Notes under the pieces: generated by a model
The model's database searches: none
What the model saw: the letters and a program-made list of their open reading frames with translations, nothing else
What the model was told of the DNA's origin: nothing
Part shown: in pieces, positions 1 through 8,953 of the stretch
Position numbering within the stretch: the stretch's first letter is position 1
How the letters are laid out: each line of letters opens with the position of its first letter
Assembly (NCBI GenBank): GCA_023404955.1
Contig: JAEXZY010000009.1
Coordinates: 1 to 48,526 of the forward strand
Source of the DNA: Actinomycetes bacterium
Lineage (GTDB): Bacteria; Actinomycetota; Actinomycetes; Mycobacteriales; Mycobacteriaceae
DNA length: 48,526 bases
Reading direction: 5' to 3'
Program-made: the position numbers and the translations under genes

Positions 1-13
1 CGCGGCACCCAAC

Positions 14-43
14 AGACCCGCCCGGGAAGCACCGCCCGGGTCT
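14..43. terminator. Hairpin at left edge, possible terminator
   Basis: Seven-base arms (AGACCCG at 14-20 and CGGGTCT at 37-43) enclose a GC-rich loop. The + strand continues with a pyrimidine run (TTCCTCT), so it may end a gene lying left of the window. It is also 13 nt beyond the dctA stop and could serve dctA on the other strand, although no T tract follows on that side. Seen by eye; not folded. Confidence 0.4.
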
Positions 44-56
44 TTCCTCTCGCGTC

Positions 57-1439
57 CTACACCGCGGCAGGGACCTTCTCCTGCTGCGGCTCCTGAACGC
101 GTGAGCCGTGTCCGTCGTCGACCATCGTCAGCTCGTCGAACGGATCGCGTCCGGCGAGCACATTGTCGACCTTGGACCTGTCGATCGTGCGCGTCCAGGA
201 ACCGACCAGCAGCGTGGCCACCGCATTACCCGAGAAGTTGGTCAGCGCCCGCGCCTCGGACATGAACCGGTCGATCCCGACGATCAGGCCGACGCCGTCG
301 AGCAGGTCGGGGCGGTGAGCCTGCAGGCCGCCGGCCAGCGTCGCCAGCCCCGCGCCCGTCACACCGGCCGCACCCTTGGAGGCGACGATCATGAACACCA
401 GCAGACCGATCTGCTCCGGGATCGACAGCGGGTCACCCAGCGCGCCGGCGATGAACAGCGACGCCATGGTCAGGTAGATCGCGGTGCCGTCGAGGTTGAA
501 CGAGTAACCGGTGGGCACGACCACGCCGACAGTCGAGCGGTCCACGCCGAGGTGCTCCATCTTGGCGATCAGGCGGGGCAGGGCCGACTCCGACGACGAG
601 GTGGACACGATCAGCAGGTACTCGCGAGCGAGGTAGCGCACCAGCTTGAAGATCGAGATGCCGGAGACCACCCGCAGCAGGGCGCCGAGGATGCCGAAGA
701 CGAAGATCGCGCAGGTGATGTAGAAGCCCAGCATCAGAGTCAGCAGCTGTCCCACCGCGGACCAGCCGGTCTGACCGACGACGTTGGCGATGGCGCCGAA
801 GGCACCGATCGGCGCGAGCCACAGGATCATGCTCAGCACCTTGAACACCAGCTTCTGCAGGTGCTCGACACCGCGCAGGATGGGCTCGCCCGTGTTACCG
901 AGGGCCTGTACGGCGAAGCCGACCAGCAGCGCGATGAACAGGGCCTGCAGCACGCTGCCCTCGGTCAGCGCGGAGAACAACGAGGTCGGGATGATGCCCT
1001 GGACGAAGTCCATCAGGCCGCCGGCCTCGTGCGCCTTGTCGGCGAGCTCGGCGCCCTTGGCGGCCGTGGTCGAGCTGACGTTCAGGCCCTCACCCGGGTG
1101 GAGAAGATTGCCGACGACCAGGCCGATCGCCAGCGCGAAGGTCGACATCGCCAGGAAGTACACGAACGCGAGCCCGCCGACCTTGCCGACCGTCGCGGCT
1201 TTACGGACCGATCCGATGCCCAACACGATCGTGCAGAAGATGACCGGCGCGATCATCATCTTGATGAGCGCGACGAACATCGTGCCGAGCACGCCGAGGC
1301 TCTTGCCCACCTCGGGGGTGACGATTCCGACGCCGACGCCGGCGATCACCGCGACGATGACGGCGATGTAGAGCCAGTGGGTGCGGTCGCGCCGCTTGGG
1401 CGCTTCCGGTGTGGGCGGCCGGTCGACGGTGGTGGTCAT
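57..1439 (-). CDS. dctA: C4-dicarboxylate:cation symporter DctA
   Basis: Inner-membrane DAACS-family symporter (460 aa) that would take up succinate, fumarate or malate with protons or sodium. Diagnostic motifs are the serine-rich re-entrant hairpin (STSSSESALPRL, about residues 280-291), the SFNLDGTAIYLT segment (about 315-326) and MSEARALTNFSGNAVAT near residue 395-411, the last closely matching DctA. Length is usual for the family (430-460 aa). The N terminus is cytoplasmic and Pro/Arg-rich before the first membrane helix. The gene is divergent from a CitA/DcuS-type kinase and response regulator across a 100-nt gap, the usual arrangement for dicarboxylate-inducible dctA, so it is probably activated by that system. 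A glutamate/aspartate symporter of the same superfamily is the main alternative. Confidence 0.92.
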   Translation of the reverse strand: MTTTVDRPPTPEAPKRRDRTHWLYIAVIVAVIAGVGVGIVTPEVGKSLGVLGTMFVALIKMMIAPVIFCTIVLGIGSVRKAATVGKVGGLAFVYFLAMSTFALAIGLVVGNLLHPGEGLNVSSTTAAKGAELADKAHEAGGLMDFVQGIIPTSLFSALTEGSVLQALFIALLVGFAVQALGNTGEPILRGVEHLQKLVFKVLSMILWLAPIGAFGAIANVVGQTGWSAVGQLLTLMLGFYITCAIFVFGILGALLRVVSGISIFKLVRYLAREYLLIVSTSSSESALPRLIAKMEHLGVDRSTVGVVVPTGYSFNLDGTAIYLTMASLFIAGALGDPLSIPEQIGLLVFMIVASKGAAGVTGAGLATLAGGLQAHRPDLLDGVGLIVGIDRFMSEARALTNFSGNAVATLLVGSWTRTIDRSKVDNVLAGRDPFDELTMVDDGHGSRVQEPQQEKVPAAV

Positions 1440-1539
1440 GTGCTTCCTCCGAACTCAGGTGACGAAGTGGTCTGAAAGGATGGTCAGCCAGCGCGTGAGC
1501 CAGGTCACGTTTTAGTTCATTTCGTTCACACAGACGGGG

Positions 1540-3110
1540 GTGCGTCACCGGATGCGATCGATCCGCGCAGCATGGCCGCGTTCGCTGGCCGGACAGGCCA
1601 TCGCGCTGCAGGTGCTGGTGATCGCGCTGATCGTGGCGGCAGGCAGCGTGCTGGCCCTGATCGATGCCAGGCAGGACGGTGACGCGGCGGCACGCGACCA
1701 GGTCGTCGGGATCGCCACCTCGTTGGCCGATGCGCCGTCGACCGCGTCGGCCATCGAATCGGGCCGCGCCACCGAGGTGCTGCAGCCGATGACCGAGTTG
1801 GTGCGCACCCACACCGACATCGCGTTCATCACGATCATGGCTCCCGACCGCACCCGGTTCACCCACACGGACCCCTCCCAGATCGGCGGCAAGTATCTGG
1901 GCACCATCGAGCCGGCGCTGCGGGGTGAGACGTTCACCGAGATCTACACCGGAACACTGGGCCCGTCGATCCGCGCGGTCGCGCCGGTGCGCGACTCCTC
2001 GGGTCGGATCATCGGCCTCGTCGCCGCCGGCATCCTGCAGAAGAGCCTGGCCGAGCGCTGGCGCTCGCAGTGGCCGGTGATCGCGGCAGTGGGCGTGGGC
2101 GCGCTCGCGGTCTCACTCGTCGGCGTCTGGGGAATCCGCCGACGTCTGCTGCGGCAGACCCACGGCCTGCGGCCGGATGAGCTGCGGGTGATGTACGACC
2201 ATCACGACGCGATCCTGCACTCGGTGTCCGAAGGTCTCATCGTGCTCGACCGCAACGGTGTGGCACTGGTCAACGACGAGGCCCGCCGGCTGCTGTCCCT
2301 GCCGGCGGGTGCCGTCGACCGCACCGATCTGCCGGAGTTCCTGCAGTCCTTCGCACCGGGCGCCCGTGACGAGGTCCATGTCACCGACGAGCGGGTGCTG
2401 GTCGTCAACCGATCGCCGGTGCCGTCGGCGGGCCGTTCCTCGGAGGTGGTGACGATCCGTGACCGCACCGAATTGCAGGGCGCACTCGGCGAATTGAACT
2501 CGCTGAAGGTGCTGACCGATTCGCTGCGCGCGCAGGCGCACGAGGCGGCCAACACCCTGCACACCATCGTGACGATGGTGGAGATGGGACGCGCCGACGA
2601 GGCGGTCCGATACGCAACCGCTGAGTTGGAGCTGTCACAGCATCTCGTCGATCGCCTGTCCGGCGCGGTGGCCGAACCGGCTCTGGTGGCGCTGCTGCTC
2701 GGCAAGACCGCCCAGGCAGACGAGCGCGGAATCGAGCTGACGATCACCGAGGACACTCATCTGCCGGCAGGCGACGAGCATCTGCTGACCGGCTCGGAGA
2801 TGGTGACGGTGCTGGGCAACCTGATCGACAACGCGATGGACGCCTGCGACAAATCCGATCCGTGGGTGGAGGTCACCGTCAATCAGAGCGACGACCGGCT
2901 GGTGATCCGGGTAGCCGACAGCGGAGAAGGCATGGATGCCAACACCTTTGACAAAGCGATGCGCCGGGGTTACTCGACCAAGACGGGCAGCGATGCCGAG
3001 CAGCACGGTCTCGGCCTGGCACTGGTGGCTCAGGTGGTCCAGCGGCACGGTGGATCGCTGCGCGCCGACGTGACATACGGCTCGGTGGTGACGGTGGAGG
3101 TGAATGCGCC

Positions 3111-3114
<4 letters not shown>
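1540..3114 (+). CDS. CitA/DcuS-family sensor histidine kinase
   Basis: Membrane sensor kinase (524 aa), probably for C4-dicarboxylates or citrate. The order is TM1 (about 17-42), an extracytoplasmic PAS/sCache-like ligand domain (about 43-175), TM2 (about 178-199), a cytoplasmic PAS domain (about 212-315), then a dimerisation/phosphoacceptor helix with LRAQAHEAANTLHTI, where the His of AHE is the likely phosphorylation site (DcuS has the similar NHEFMNKLH). The ATPase domain shows an N box (LGNLIDNAMDAC), DSGEGM, GYSTKTG and HGLGLAL. The GTG at 1540 is the longest start; an in-frame ATG lies 12 nt downstream. The stop overlaps the response-regulator start by 4 nt (GTGA), so the two are co-translated. 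Ligand assignment rests on family and on the adjacent dctA. Confidence 0.9.
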
Positions 3115-3803
<689 letters not shown>

Positions 3804-3809
3804 GCGGCC

Positions 3810-4889
3810 TCAGACGGTGACTGGCTGCCGCGTGCGCCGCGCGTTCATCGCGAACGGTTCGGTCGCGAGGAACTGCGAGTACAGCATGCCGATCGTGGAC
3901 TCGACCGCGTGCACGGCCACATTACCGGAGTAGTCGGCCAGGAACAGCTCGCCACCGTCGGCGCTGTGCGCGACACACGACGGCCGGGCCGTCGCCGACA
4001 CGGCGTCGACGACCTCGAGCCGCATCGTGCACATGACGTGGACCCGGTCGTAGTCGACGACGTAGACGCGTGCTTCGTCGCGGCTGAGGGACAGCTGGGT
4101 GGGAGCTCCCCCGACGGCGATCGTGCCGGTGACCCGCGCAGTGGCCAGGTCGATGACGTGCACGGCACCGCCGGTGCTGCGATCTGAGGTCAATGCGTAC
4201 ACGGTGTCGCCGGCGCAGGCCAGATCGCGCAGCGGCGAGCCGACCGGTACGACACGCTGCACGCGCGCGGTCTCGGCGTCCACGATGACGAGCTGGCTGC
4301 CGCGATCATCGGTGACTCCGACGAGCAGGCGCCTGCCCCGGGGATCGAGCGCCAGCGCGTCGATGTTGGCGGCCGGGCCCTGCCCGATGTCGATGGTGCC
4401 GGCGCGCTCCGCGGTGACGTCGATGACCGTCACCTCGACCCGGTCACCGGACGCGCGGCCGGCGTAGAGACGCTTGCCGTCGGGGCCGACCGCCAGCGCG
4501 GTGATTCCGGATGCCACCGGGAACGTGGCAGTCACGGCGGCGGTCTCCACGTCGACGACGACCACCGAATCCTGCTGGGCCGAGGTCACGCTGAGGTAGG
4601 CACGGTCGTCGCTGACCACCACCCCGGTCGGCTCCCCGCCCAGGCTGAGCACTGCCCGCTCGTCGAGCGTGTGCGGATCGAGCAGGGTCACCGTGTCGTC
4701 GGCAGGGTTCGCGACAGCAACGACGCGGGGTCCGGCAGCGATGTCACCGACCGGTCCACGGCCGGTGGTCAGACGTCGCACGGCGCCGGAGTCGATCTCC
4801 TCGATCGTCACGCCGGTCCCACCGGCCTCGTGGGACGCATCCGTGTGCTTACGTATCGATGTCCACTTGGGCATCGCAAATTTCGCCAT
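3810..4889 (-). CDS. YVTN-type beta-propeller repeat protein
   Basis: Protein of 359 aa made of about seven tandem beta-blade repeats of the YVTN/NHL-like kind. Recurrent blade phrases include VAVGPDGKRLYAG, LALDPRGRRLLVG and LSLSRDEARVYVVDYD, each followed by a V-I-D-x-A-T-A-x-V strand. No signal peptide is evident, so it is probably cytosolic or peripheral. The start at 4889 was chosen because a strong Shine-Dalgarno (GGGGGAGGTGAG) lies about 8 nt upstream; the longer frame to 5006 has no such support and a basic, non-repeat extension. The function is unknown; such propellers usually form binding scaffolds. The upstream 370 nt are non-coding and hold repeated AAGGTCA elements. Confidence 0.85.
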   Translation of the reverse strand: MAKFAMPKWTSIRKHTDASHEAGGTGVTIEEIDSGAVRRLTTGRGPVGDIAAGPRVVAVANPADDTVTLLDPHTLDERAVLSLGGEPTGVVVSDDRAYLSVTSAQQDSVVVVDVETAAVTATFPVASGITALAVGPDGKRLYAGRASGDRVEVTVIDVTAERAGTIDIGQGPAANIDALALDPRGRRLLVGVTDDRGSQLVIVDAETARVQRVVPVGSPLRDLACAGDTVYALTSDRSTGGAVHVIDLATARVTGTIAVGGAPTQLSLSRDEARVYVVDYDRVHVMCTMRLEVVDAVSATARPSCVAHSADGGELFLADYSGNVAVHAVESTIGMLYSQFLATEPFAMNARRTRQPVTV

Positions 4890-5259
4890 TGCAGTCTCAC
4901 CTCCCCCGGGACGACGTCGCCCGGGTCCGATTACGTCTGTCAGCAACCCCTTCGGGCGCGATCTGCTCCGAGTGTATCGACGGAAAATCAAGGTCAGAGG
5001 TGCCAAAGGTCACCAGAGGACGGGTGCGCGCAGAAACTCTCAACGCATGCTTAGACTTCTCTTGGTTATCAATTCGTGACCTTGCGAGGGCAACGAGCAA
5101 ACATCCGGTGAACTGCACGGCATCGCCGATCCGCAATCGCTTCCCGCAACTGTGATCAAGTCGGCGCATTCAGCTTTTCTTAGAGTCCGAACGTGAAGTG
5201 AGTGGCAGATCACACCGTGACACGGCAGCAAACTATCGCGCGAGGCGGCGTCGGGGCTT
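4890..5259. other. Non-coding region upstream of the propeller gene
   Basis: I see no convincing gene in these 370 nt; the short reading frames here lack ribosome-binding sites and plausible composition. The segment 5040-5200 is visibly less GC-rich than its surroundings. Three copies of one element occur: AAGGTCA at 4990-4996, AAGGTCAC at 5006-5013, and the inverse GTGACCTT at 5076-5083. They could be binding half-sites for a regulator of the leftward gene starting at 4889. I could not assign a sigma-factor promoter. Confidence 0.45.
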
Positions 5260-5667
5260 TCAGGCCGGCTCTGCTCCGCGCAAGATGGGCACATCGGCCC
5301 GGGGAATCAGTCCTTCGGGGTCGCACAGTTGCAGGACCCGCGTCACCGCGGGGCTGCCGACGACGCACCAGTCGACATCCTCGCGGGAGAAATGCGCGCT
5401 GATCGCGTACAGCGCCGAGGCACCGTCGAAGGCCATGAAAGGCACTGCGGTGAGGTCGACGATGACTGCGCGGCACACACCGGCAGCCTCGCGGATCGCG
5501 TGCGCGAAATGCTTGGCGTTGGCCGCGTCCACCTCACCGGCGACCGCGACCGTCGCTTCCTTCGCCCGGCCACGACCGCGCGTCCGAGTCGCAACAGTCA
5601 ACTCTGTCGAAGCCACGGAGAAGCTTCGGCAGTCTGATGACCTGCTCCGAATGGACGTGACGGTCAT
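5260..5667 (-). CDS. STAS-domain protein, anti-sigma factor antagonist-like
   Basis: Small cytosolic protein (135 aa) with one STAS domain (about 25-120): VAVAGEVDAANAKHF, then VIVDLTAVPFMAFDGASAL, where the Ser or nearby residue occupies the position phosphorylated by RsbW-type kinases in SpoIIAA/RsbV proteins. The first 20 residues are Ser-rich and extra. It lies 28 nt downstream of the CsbD-like gene on the same strand and may be co-transcribed with it. A second STAS protein and a SpoIIE phosphatase lie within 1.4 kb, so it probably belongs to a partner-switching circuit; no RsbW-type kinase gene is in the window. The start is uncertain because no strong ribosome-binding site precedes the ATG. 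Confidence 0.78.
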   Translation of the reverse strand: MTVTSIRSRSSDCRSFSVASTELTVATRTRGRGRAKEATVAVAGEVDAANAKHFAHAIREAAGVCRAVIVDLTAVPFMAFDGASALYAISAHFSREDVDWCVVGSPAVTRVLQLCDPEGLIPRADVPILRGAEPA

Positions 5668-5695
5668 GGCACGGACATCACTGCGACATGGGCTG

Positions 5696-5932
5696 TTACT
5701 CCGCAGCCTTCTGACGGGCTTCGTTGGCCTTGGCTTCGGCGCGCGCCTTTTCGGCCTCGGCCTCTTTCTGGGCTGCTTCGCGCTGAGCGTCGGCTTTGTC
5801 CTGCTGGGCTTCGCCTTCCTGCTGCAGATCGTCTCGGCCGGTCACGACGCCGGCGACCTCTTTGGCTTTGCCCTTGATGCCTTCGACGGCACCCTTGACG
5901 GCTTCTTCAGGACCAGAATTGTTGTCACCCAC
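5696..5932 (-). CDS. CsbD-like / Mbp1-like stress protein
   Basis: Very hydrophilic 78-aa protein. The N-terminal half (EEAVKGAVEGIKGKAKEVAG) matches the CsbD fold seen in general-stress proteins and in the mycobacterial microaggregate-binding protein Mbp1. The C-terminal half is an Ala/Glu/Lys/Gln-rich helix likely to be a coiled coil. The start is GTG with AGAGGGAGC immediately upstream; that ribosome-binding site lies within a perfect 12-bp palindrome (5933-5944). A SigF-like promoter is visible about 80 nt upstream. CsbD is part of the sigma-B regulon in Bacillus, so the setting next to STAS and SpoIIE genes fits a stress role. The molecular function of the family is unknown. Confidence 0.85.
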   Translation of the reverse strand: MGDNNSGPEEAVKGAVEGIKGKAKEVAGVVTGRDDLQQEGEAQQDKADAQREAAQKEAEAEKARAEAKANEARQKAAE

Positions 5933-5944
5933 GGGAGCGCTCCC
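5933..5944. repeat. Perfect 12-bp palindrome over the CsbD gene's ribosome-binding site
   Basis: GGGAGCGCTCCC directly abuts the GTG start of the CsbD-like gene and contains the purine-rich ribosome-binding sequence. It has no loop, so as RNA it could only fold by opening central pairs; as DNA it could be a dimeric protein site. Function is inferred. Confidence 0.45.
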
Positions 5945-6012
5945 TCTGCAGTGTCGTGCCCGGACGGATCGTTCCGCTCCGGGGAGCGGCCCGGCCGCTC
6001 AGCGATGCGTCT

Positions 6013-6039
6013 ATTCCCTGCGCCCCGGGGATGTCAAAC
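6013..6039 (-). promoter_or_regulatory. Candidate SigF-type promoter for the CsbD-STAS unit
   Basis: Read on the minus strand: GTTT (6039-6036), a 17-nt spacer, then GGGAAT (6018-6013). This is one base from the mycobacterial SigF consensus GTTT-N15-17-GGGTAT as I recall it. A start site near 6005 would leave a leader of about 70 nt before the CsbD-like gene. The position, in the short gap after the second STAS gene, is sensible. Not tested. Confidence 0.5.
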
Positions 6040-6041
6040 AT

Positions 6042-6380
6042 TCAACCAGCGAAGTCGCTCAGCGCAACGTCCAATGACGAGAACAGTTCGATGTAGTCCG
6101 CCAATCCCATGATCGTCAGTGGCCTACTGGTGGCGGGGCCGTCGGCGACCACGGCGAATCTGGTGTTCTCGCCGAGCTGCTTCCGGGTGGTCATCAGCAC
6201 TTCCATACCGGCCGTACCGAGGAAGTCCACCTCGGTCATGTCCAAGATCAAGCCCGCGGGATGGCGATCGGCGGCAGCATTCATGACCTCTTGGAGCTGG
6301 GGCGCGGACAGCATGTCGACAGCACCGGACGCCGCGATCACAACGACGCCGTCGACCTGATGTTCGCTGAATTGCTGCAC
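6042..6380 (-). CDS. STAS-domain anti-sigma factor antagonist
   Basis: Compact 112-aa STAS protein of SpoIIAA/RsbV type: VVVIAASGAVDMLSAPQLQE for the first strands, then ILDMTEVDFLGTAGMEVL, where Thr of GTAG replaces the usual phosphorylated Ser. By family it would bind an RsbW-type anti-sigma kinase when dephosphorylated, freeing a sigma factor. The GTG start at 6380 follows a GAGAGAGG ribosome-binding site and gives the normal family N terminus; the frame is open up to 6629 but the extension is basic and non-family. It is divergent from the SpoIIE phosphatase gene across about 210 nt, which makes a functional link plausible. Confidence 0.88.
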   Translation of the reverse strand: MQQFSEHQVDGVVVIAASGAVDMLSAPQLQEVMNAAADRHPAGLILDMTEVDFLGTAGMEVLMTTRKQLGENTRFAVVADGPATSRPLTIMGLADYIELFSSLDVALSDFAG

Positions 6381-6589
6381 GCGGACTGCCTCTCTCGATC
6401 CCGCCCCGCGAGGGCGACGATTGTCATGAGGCTGCAGTCTGAACCTGCTCGACGGGGTTGCCGGTGCCGACAACCGGCTACAGGCTATCGGAGTGCTGCA
6501 GTGGGCGGGTGGGCCGGATCGGCCGACCTGCGCGATCGGACGCCGGCGGCGACTACCGTAGACGGCGTCTGACGCTGGCGAACCGCGCC

Positions 6590-7840
6590 ATGGCTGGGAA
6601 TCGGAGGTGCTCCGTCCGCACGCGCACACAACTTGCTGAAGAGGTCGAGCTCGGCCTCGCCGGCTCGTTGCACCCTCGACGCACCGCGATGCGGCTCCTC
6701 ACGCTGCTCAAACCCGAGCTCGCGGACTGGGCCCTGTTGGCGATGCCGGACGCGCGCAGCGGCGGTCTTTCTCTGCAGGGCGGTGAGTCGGTGGGATTCA
6801 CGGCGATGATTTCGCAGACCGCGATCGCGGGCAGCCGACTGGATCGGGTGCTGCGCACCGGGAACACCGACCTCAGTTCGGACATCGCCGATCCGTCGCT
6901 CGCCCAACTGCTGCCGCATCCCGCCTTGCGCGCCGAGGTCGCCGCCCTGGGGCTGACGGACATTCTCGTCGTCGGGCTCAACGCGCGCGGCGCCACGCTG
7001 GGCGCGCTGCTGCTGGCCCGCCGCGGCTCCTTCGACGCCGAAGACACCACATTCGCTGCTCAACTCGCTTCCCGAGCCGCCATCGCGCTCGATTCCGCGC
7101 GCCTGTACGAGGAGCGCTCGCAGATCGCCACGGTCCTCAGCAGCGCGTTGCGGCCGCCGTCGCTTCCCGAGGTCGAGCATCTGCATCTCGCCGCGCGTTA
7201 TCGACCCGCGGCAGAACACATCGACATTGGCGGCGACTTCTACGACGTCCTCGGCTCCGACCGCGACTGGCTGATAACGCTCGGCGACGTCAGCGGCAAG
7301 GGCGTCGAAGCAGCCGCGCTCACCGGACGCACCCGGCAGAGCGTCCGCGCCGCAGCCTATTTCGACCGCCGGCCCGCGATGGTGCTGCGCGCGCTGAACA
7401 GCGTGCTGTACGAGACGCGGGCCAACCAGTTCGTCACGGTCCTATGCCTGGGAGTTCACATCGCCGAGACGGGCTCGCACATCGACATCGAGCTGGCCAC
7501 CGCCGGCCACCAGGCGCCGTTGGTGATCCGCAGCGACGGCCACGTGGAGCAGCTCGAGGTGTTCGGCACCGCCTGCGGGATGATCCCCGATGTCGAGTAC
7601 CGCACCATCACGCTGAGGCTGGATCGCGGCGACACCATGTTGATGTTCACCGACGGCGTCGACGAAGCGCACGGCGCGCAGGGCCTGTTCGGGGTGGACC
7701 GGCTGATCAGCCTGCTGCCCGCCTATGCGGGCGCATCGCCCGACGTGGTGTGTGAGGTGGTCGAACAGCAGGTCATCGAGTACGTCGACGGGCGGCCCCA
7801 CGACGACATCGCGCTGCTGGCGGTGACGTGTCCGGGCTGA
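6590..7840 (+). CDS. GAF-SpoIIE (PP2C-type) phosphatase, RsbU-like
   Basis: Cytosolic 416-aa serine phosphatase. An N-terminal GAF-like sensor domain (about 30-170) is followed by a SpoIIE/PP2C domain (about 190-412) with the metal-binding motifs IGGDFYDV (213-220), LGDVSGKGVEAA (231-242) and LMFTDGVDEAHGAQGLFG. By family it dephosphorylates STAS antagonists, and two STAS genes lie just to its left. The ATG at 6590 was chosen because upstream codons (open to 6458) look non-coding and overlap the divergent promoter region; no clear Shine-Dalgarno is seen, so the start is uncertain. It overlaps the cobalamin-binding gene by 13 nt, so the two products are probably made together. Confidence 0.87.
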   Translation: MAGNRRCSVRTRTQLAEEVELGLAGSLHPRRTAMRLLTLLKPELADWALLAMPDARSGGLSLQGGESVGFTAMISQTAIAGSRLDRVLRTGNTDLSSDIADPSLAQLLPHPALRAEVAALGLTDILVVGLNARGATLGALLLARRGSFDAEDTTFAAQLASRAAIALDSARLYEERSQIATVLSSALRPPSLPEVEHLHLAARYRPAAEHIDIGGDFYDVLGSDRDWLITLGDVSGKGVEAAALTGRTRQSVRAAAYFDRRPAMVLRALNSVLYETRANQFVTVLCLGVHIAETGSHIDIELATAGHQAPLVIRSDGHVEQLEVFGTACGMIPDVEYRTITLRLDRGDTMLMFTDGVDEAHGAQGLFGVDRLISLLPAYAGASPDVVCEVVEQQVIEYVDGRPHDDIALLAVTCPG

Positions 7841-8838
7841 CCGTAGAAGACCGGATGCACCGGTATCGGCAGGCGGTCTCCACGCGGGACGCCGCCGCTG
7901 TGCAGGCGTTGATCCAGCACCTGCTGGCTGACGGGCTGGACCCGGTGACCGTGTTGACCGACGTGATCGCTGCGGTACAGCGTGACAACGGGGAGCGGTG
8001 GCAGCGCGGTGAGTGGACCATCGCCGAAGAACACGCCGCGACGGCGATGGCGGTGGCCGCGACCAAGACGGTGAGCCGCCATGTGCGCGCGGTGGCGCCG
8101 ACGCGCGGCCGGGTCTTGGTGGCGTGCGCCGAACGAGAGTGGCACGCGCTGCCCGCGATGATCATCGACTGCGCGCTGCGCAGCGACGGGTGGGACAGCA
8201 TGCTCTTGGGCGCGGCCACCTCTCCGGTACGGCTCAACCAATATTTGCAGGACTACGGGCCCGAGGCGGTGGCCGTGAGCTGTTCGGTGCTGGGCTCGTT
8301 GCCGGCGACGCGACGGTTCATCGAGGCCAGCACCGCTGCGGGCGTACCGATCGTGGTGGGAGGTCCCGCGTTCGGATCCGACGACGTGCGCGCCAAGGCG
8401 CTGGGCGCGACGGCGTGGGCGGCCGATGCGCAGGGGGCGCTGGCTGCGGTCGCCGCCCTCCCCCCGGTCGTCCCGCCCGTCTCCCCGTTGCCGCCCCAGG
8501 CCGCGGCCGAGCAGGCCGATCTCGAACATGATCACCGGAGGATCGTCGACGGGCTCGCGACCTCGTGGTCGGTGACCGCGGGCGGTCACCTCGATGCCGC
8601 CGACAAGGCCATGGCCATCGATGCGCTCAACCAGCTGCTGCACGCGGTCTCGGCGGTCCTGCTGACCGGCGACAGCAGACCGGTCCCCGAGACGGTGGTC
8701 TGGATCGCCGACGTAATCACCACGCGCGGGCTCGCCAGCTCTGTCGTCGACGAACTCGCGGCCGCCACGTCCGAGGCACTGCGCGGCTATCCGCTGTCGC
8801 GCGCGATCCTCGACACGCACTTCGCCGACCAGTTGTAG
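7828..8838 (+). CDS. Stand-alone cobalamin-binding, CarH/LitR-type sensor-like protein
   Basis: Protein of 336 aa. A four-helix cap (about 10-90) carries W58 and E68-H69 with exactly nine residues between W58 and E68, the Wx9EH signature of CarH/LitR adenosylcobalamin light sensors. A B12-binding Rossmann domain (about 94-210) has E104-W-H106 with H106 as likely lower cobalt ligand, then VSCSVLGSL (150-158) and GG at 178-179, spaced as in the E/DxHxxG...SxL...GG motif. Two deviations: Pro109 replaces the motif Gly and Ser153 replaces Leu. No MerR helix-turn-helix is present. A proline hinge (212-224) leads to an unrecognised helical domain (about 228-336). The GTG start lies inside the SpoIIE gene; ATG 7855 is an alternative. 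It probably modulates that phosphatase. Confidence 0.85.
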   Translation: MSGLTVEDRMHRYRQAVSTRDAAAVQALIQHLLADGLDPVTVLTDVIAAVQRDNGERWQRGEWTIAEEHAATAMAVAATKTVSRHVRAVAPTRGRVLVACAEREWHALPAMIIDCALRSDGWDSMLLGAATSPVRLNQYLQDYGPEAVAVSCSVLGSLPATRRFIEASTAAGVPIVVGGPAFGSDDVRAKALGATAWAADAQGALAAVAALPPVVPPVSPLPPQAAAEQADLEHDHRRIVDGLATSWSVTAGGHLDAADKAMAIDALNQLLHAVSAVLLTGDSRPVPETVVWIADVITTRGLASSVVDELAAATSEALRGYPLSRAILDTHFADQL

Positions 8839-8953
8839 GTCGCCGCCAGCGTCACGGAATCGACGTGCTTCGCCATGGCGTTGAACCATTTGGCCGCGGG
8901 CACCGTGTGACTGGTGAACCGCTCACAAGAGCCATCACCACAGGGAGTTCCAC

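Noticed and set aside
108..1475. 455-codon open frame opposite dctA
   Set aside because: It is the complement of a clear symporter gene; its translation is rich in Arg, Asp, His and Gln without a fold, a usual effect of GC-rich codons in the opposite strand.
1440..1539. Direct repeat-like TTCATTTCGTTCA between dctA and the kinase
   Set aside because: It could be a response-regulator site, but the copies are imperfect and short, so I do not list it as a feature.
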